Positions 5,996 through 6,138 of a stretch of DNA of 6,138 nt are shown piece after piece. The DNA comes from Actinomycetes bacterium (GTDB lineage: Bacteria > Actinomycetota > Acidimicrobiia > Acidimicrobiales > Microtrichaceae), in NCBI GenBank assembly GCA_023423475.1, contig JAFAFN010000005.1:1-6138 (forward strand). The letters are read 5' to 3'. Below the pieces are notes generated by a model. The model was given only the letters and a program-made list of their open reading frames with translations. It made no database searches and was not told where the DNA came from. Made by a program: the position numbers and the translations under genes. Every line of letters starts with the position of its first letter. Within the stretch, counting starts at the first letter, position 1.

Positions 5996-6025
5996 CGTGG
6001 CCGCGACGCGAGCGCCGCGGCCACG
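5996..6025 (-). terminator. Hairpin between upstream gene and hmuT (second of a pair)
   Basis: A perfect 10-bp inverted repeat: CGTGGCCGCG at 5996-6005 pairs with CGCGGCCACG at 6016-6025 around a 10-base loop. No T-tract follows on either strand. It may be a GC-rich terminator, or an RNA-stabilising or processing element that sets the expression of hmuTUV relative to the gene upstream. It ends only 28 bp before the hmuT start codon. Confidence 0.6.
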
Positions 6026-6032
6026 AGTGGTC

Positions 6033-6066
6033 GGGGGTGACCGCCGCCGGAGCGCCGGTCACCCCC
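6033..6066 (-). terminator. Strong hairpin after the upstream gene (first of a pair)
   Basis: A perfect 11-bp inverted repeat: GGGGGTGACCG at 6033-6043 pairs with CGGTCACCCCC at 6056-6066, with a 12-base GC-rich loop. It begins 13 bp after the stop of the upstream minus-strand gene, as expected of a transcription terminator, but lacks a T-tract. High-GC bacteria often use such hairpins. Partial read-through into hmuT is possible. Confidence 0.68.
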
Positions 6067-6079
6067 TCGTGTCAGAGGC

Positions 6080-6138
6080 TCAGGGAGCCACGTTGTAGTT
6101 GACCGTCACCGGTGCGGTGACCTTGAGCGGGTCGCTGC
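6080..6138 (-). CDS. C-terminal end of an unidentified upstream gene (partial)
   Basis: On the minus strand an open frame enters from the right edge and ends at the TGA at 6082-6080, encoding 18 residues, SDPLKVTAPVTVNYNVAP. The alternating hydrophobic pattern suggests a beta-strand of an extracellular domain, but this is too short for a family call. In many Actinomycetota the gene before hmuTUV encodes a secreted or surface heme-binding protein with HtaA domains. That identity is possible here but rests only on position. The codon choice is GC-rich like its neighbours, and the stop is followed at once by a strong hairpin, both consistent with a real gene end. Confidence 0.55.
   Translation of the reverse strand, partial: SDPLKVTAPVTVNYNVAP

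Noticed and set aside
5968..6024. GTG at 6024 as the hmuT start
   Set aside because: It would put 19 polar residues before the signal peptide and lies within a 10-bp hairpin. The ATG at 5967 has an AAGGA and gives a normal lipoprotein signal.
5968..6080. DtxR/IdeR or Fur operator before the heme importer
   Set aside because: No AT-rich TTAGGTTAGGCTAACC-like palindrome is present. The inverted repeats here are GC-rich and best read as RNA hairpins.
4762..6102. 446-residue open frame on the + strand opposite hmuT
   Set aside because: It is antisense to a clear lipoprotein gene. The translation is low-complexity Arg/Gly/Val/Asp/His-rich with no family pattern, as expected from GC-rich codon bias.

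Overview
The window is a high-GC bacterial chromosome segment that looks like an actinobacterium. The GC-rich codon third positions, the TANNNT-type -10 boxes, a possible leaderless start and the actinobacterial style of the heme-uptake proteins all point that way. A lineage such as Acidimicrobiia is possible, but this is inference and not shown by any marker gene. The genes belong to ordinary housekeeping, metal-homeostasis and nutrient-uptake functions. I see no phage, transposon, CRISPR array, tRNA or rRNA.

Layout. Bases 1-474 hold the 3' part of a dihydrofolate reductase gene (folA, + strand, 5' end outside the window). Facing it is a two-gene minus-strand unit: a TMEM165/GDT1-family cation transporter (899-1468) followed by a small DUF4345 membrane protein (518-886). 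Upstream of the transporter, its leader (about 1475-1635, minus strand) carries a yybP-ykoY manganese riboswitch. The P1 stem, the GGGGAGUAG element, the P4 hairpin and the GAGACCUU element can all be read directly. It is followed by an expression platform in which an alternative hairpin competes for the 3' strand of P1, and a second hairpin covers the Shine-Dalgarno. The transporter is therefore very probably a manganese exporter induced by Mn2+.

Divergently transcribed is a 368-residue protein of the bacterial archaeo-eukaryotic release factor (baeRF) type (1699-2805). It has a candidate -10 box so close to the ATG that the mRNA may be leaderless. The last 42 bases of this gene, including the stop codon, are repeated exactly 53 bp downstream in the short convergent gap.

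The right half (2874-5967, minus strand) is a hmuTUV-type heme ABC importer: lipoprotein heme-binding protein (hmuT), FecCD permease (hmuU) and ATPase (hmuV). The stop and start codons overlap (GTGA, ATGA), so translation is probably coupled. HmuT would capture heme outside the membrane, HmuU pass it through, and HmuV drive transport, giving the cell iron and heme. Upstream of hmuT are two long perfect hairpins, then the last 18 codons of another minus-strand gene that runs off the right edge.

Nothing here is clearly a new biological system. The items most worth a second look are the Mn riboswitch and its switching hairpins, the placement of a DUF4345 gene under it, the 42-bp duplication of a gene end, and the tandem hairpins that leave almost no room for a promoter in front of hmuT.
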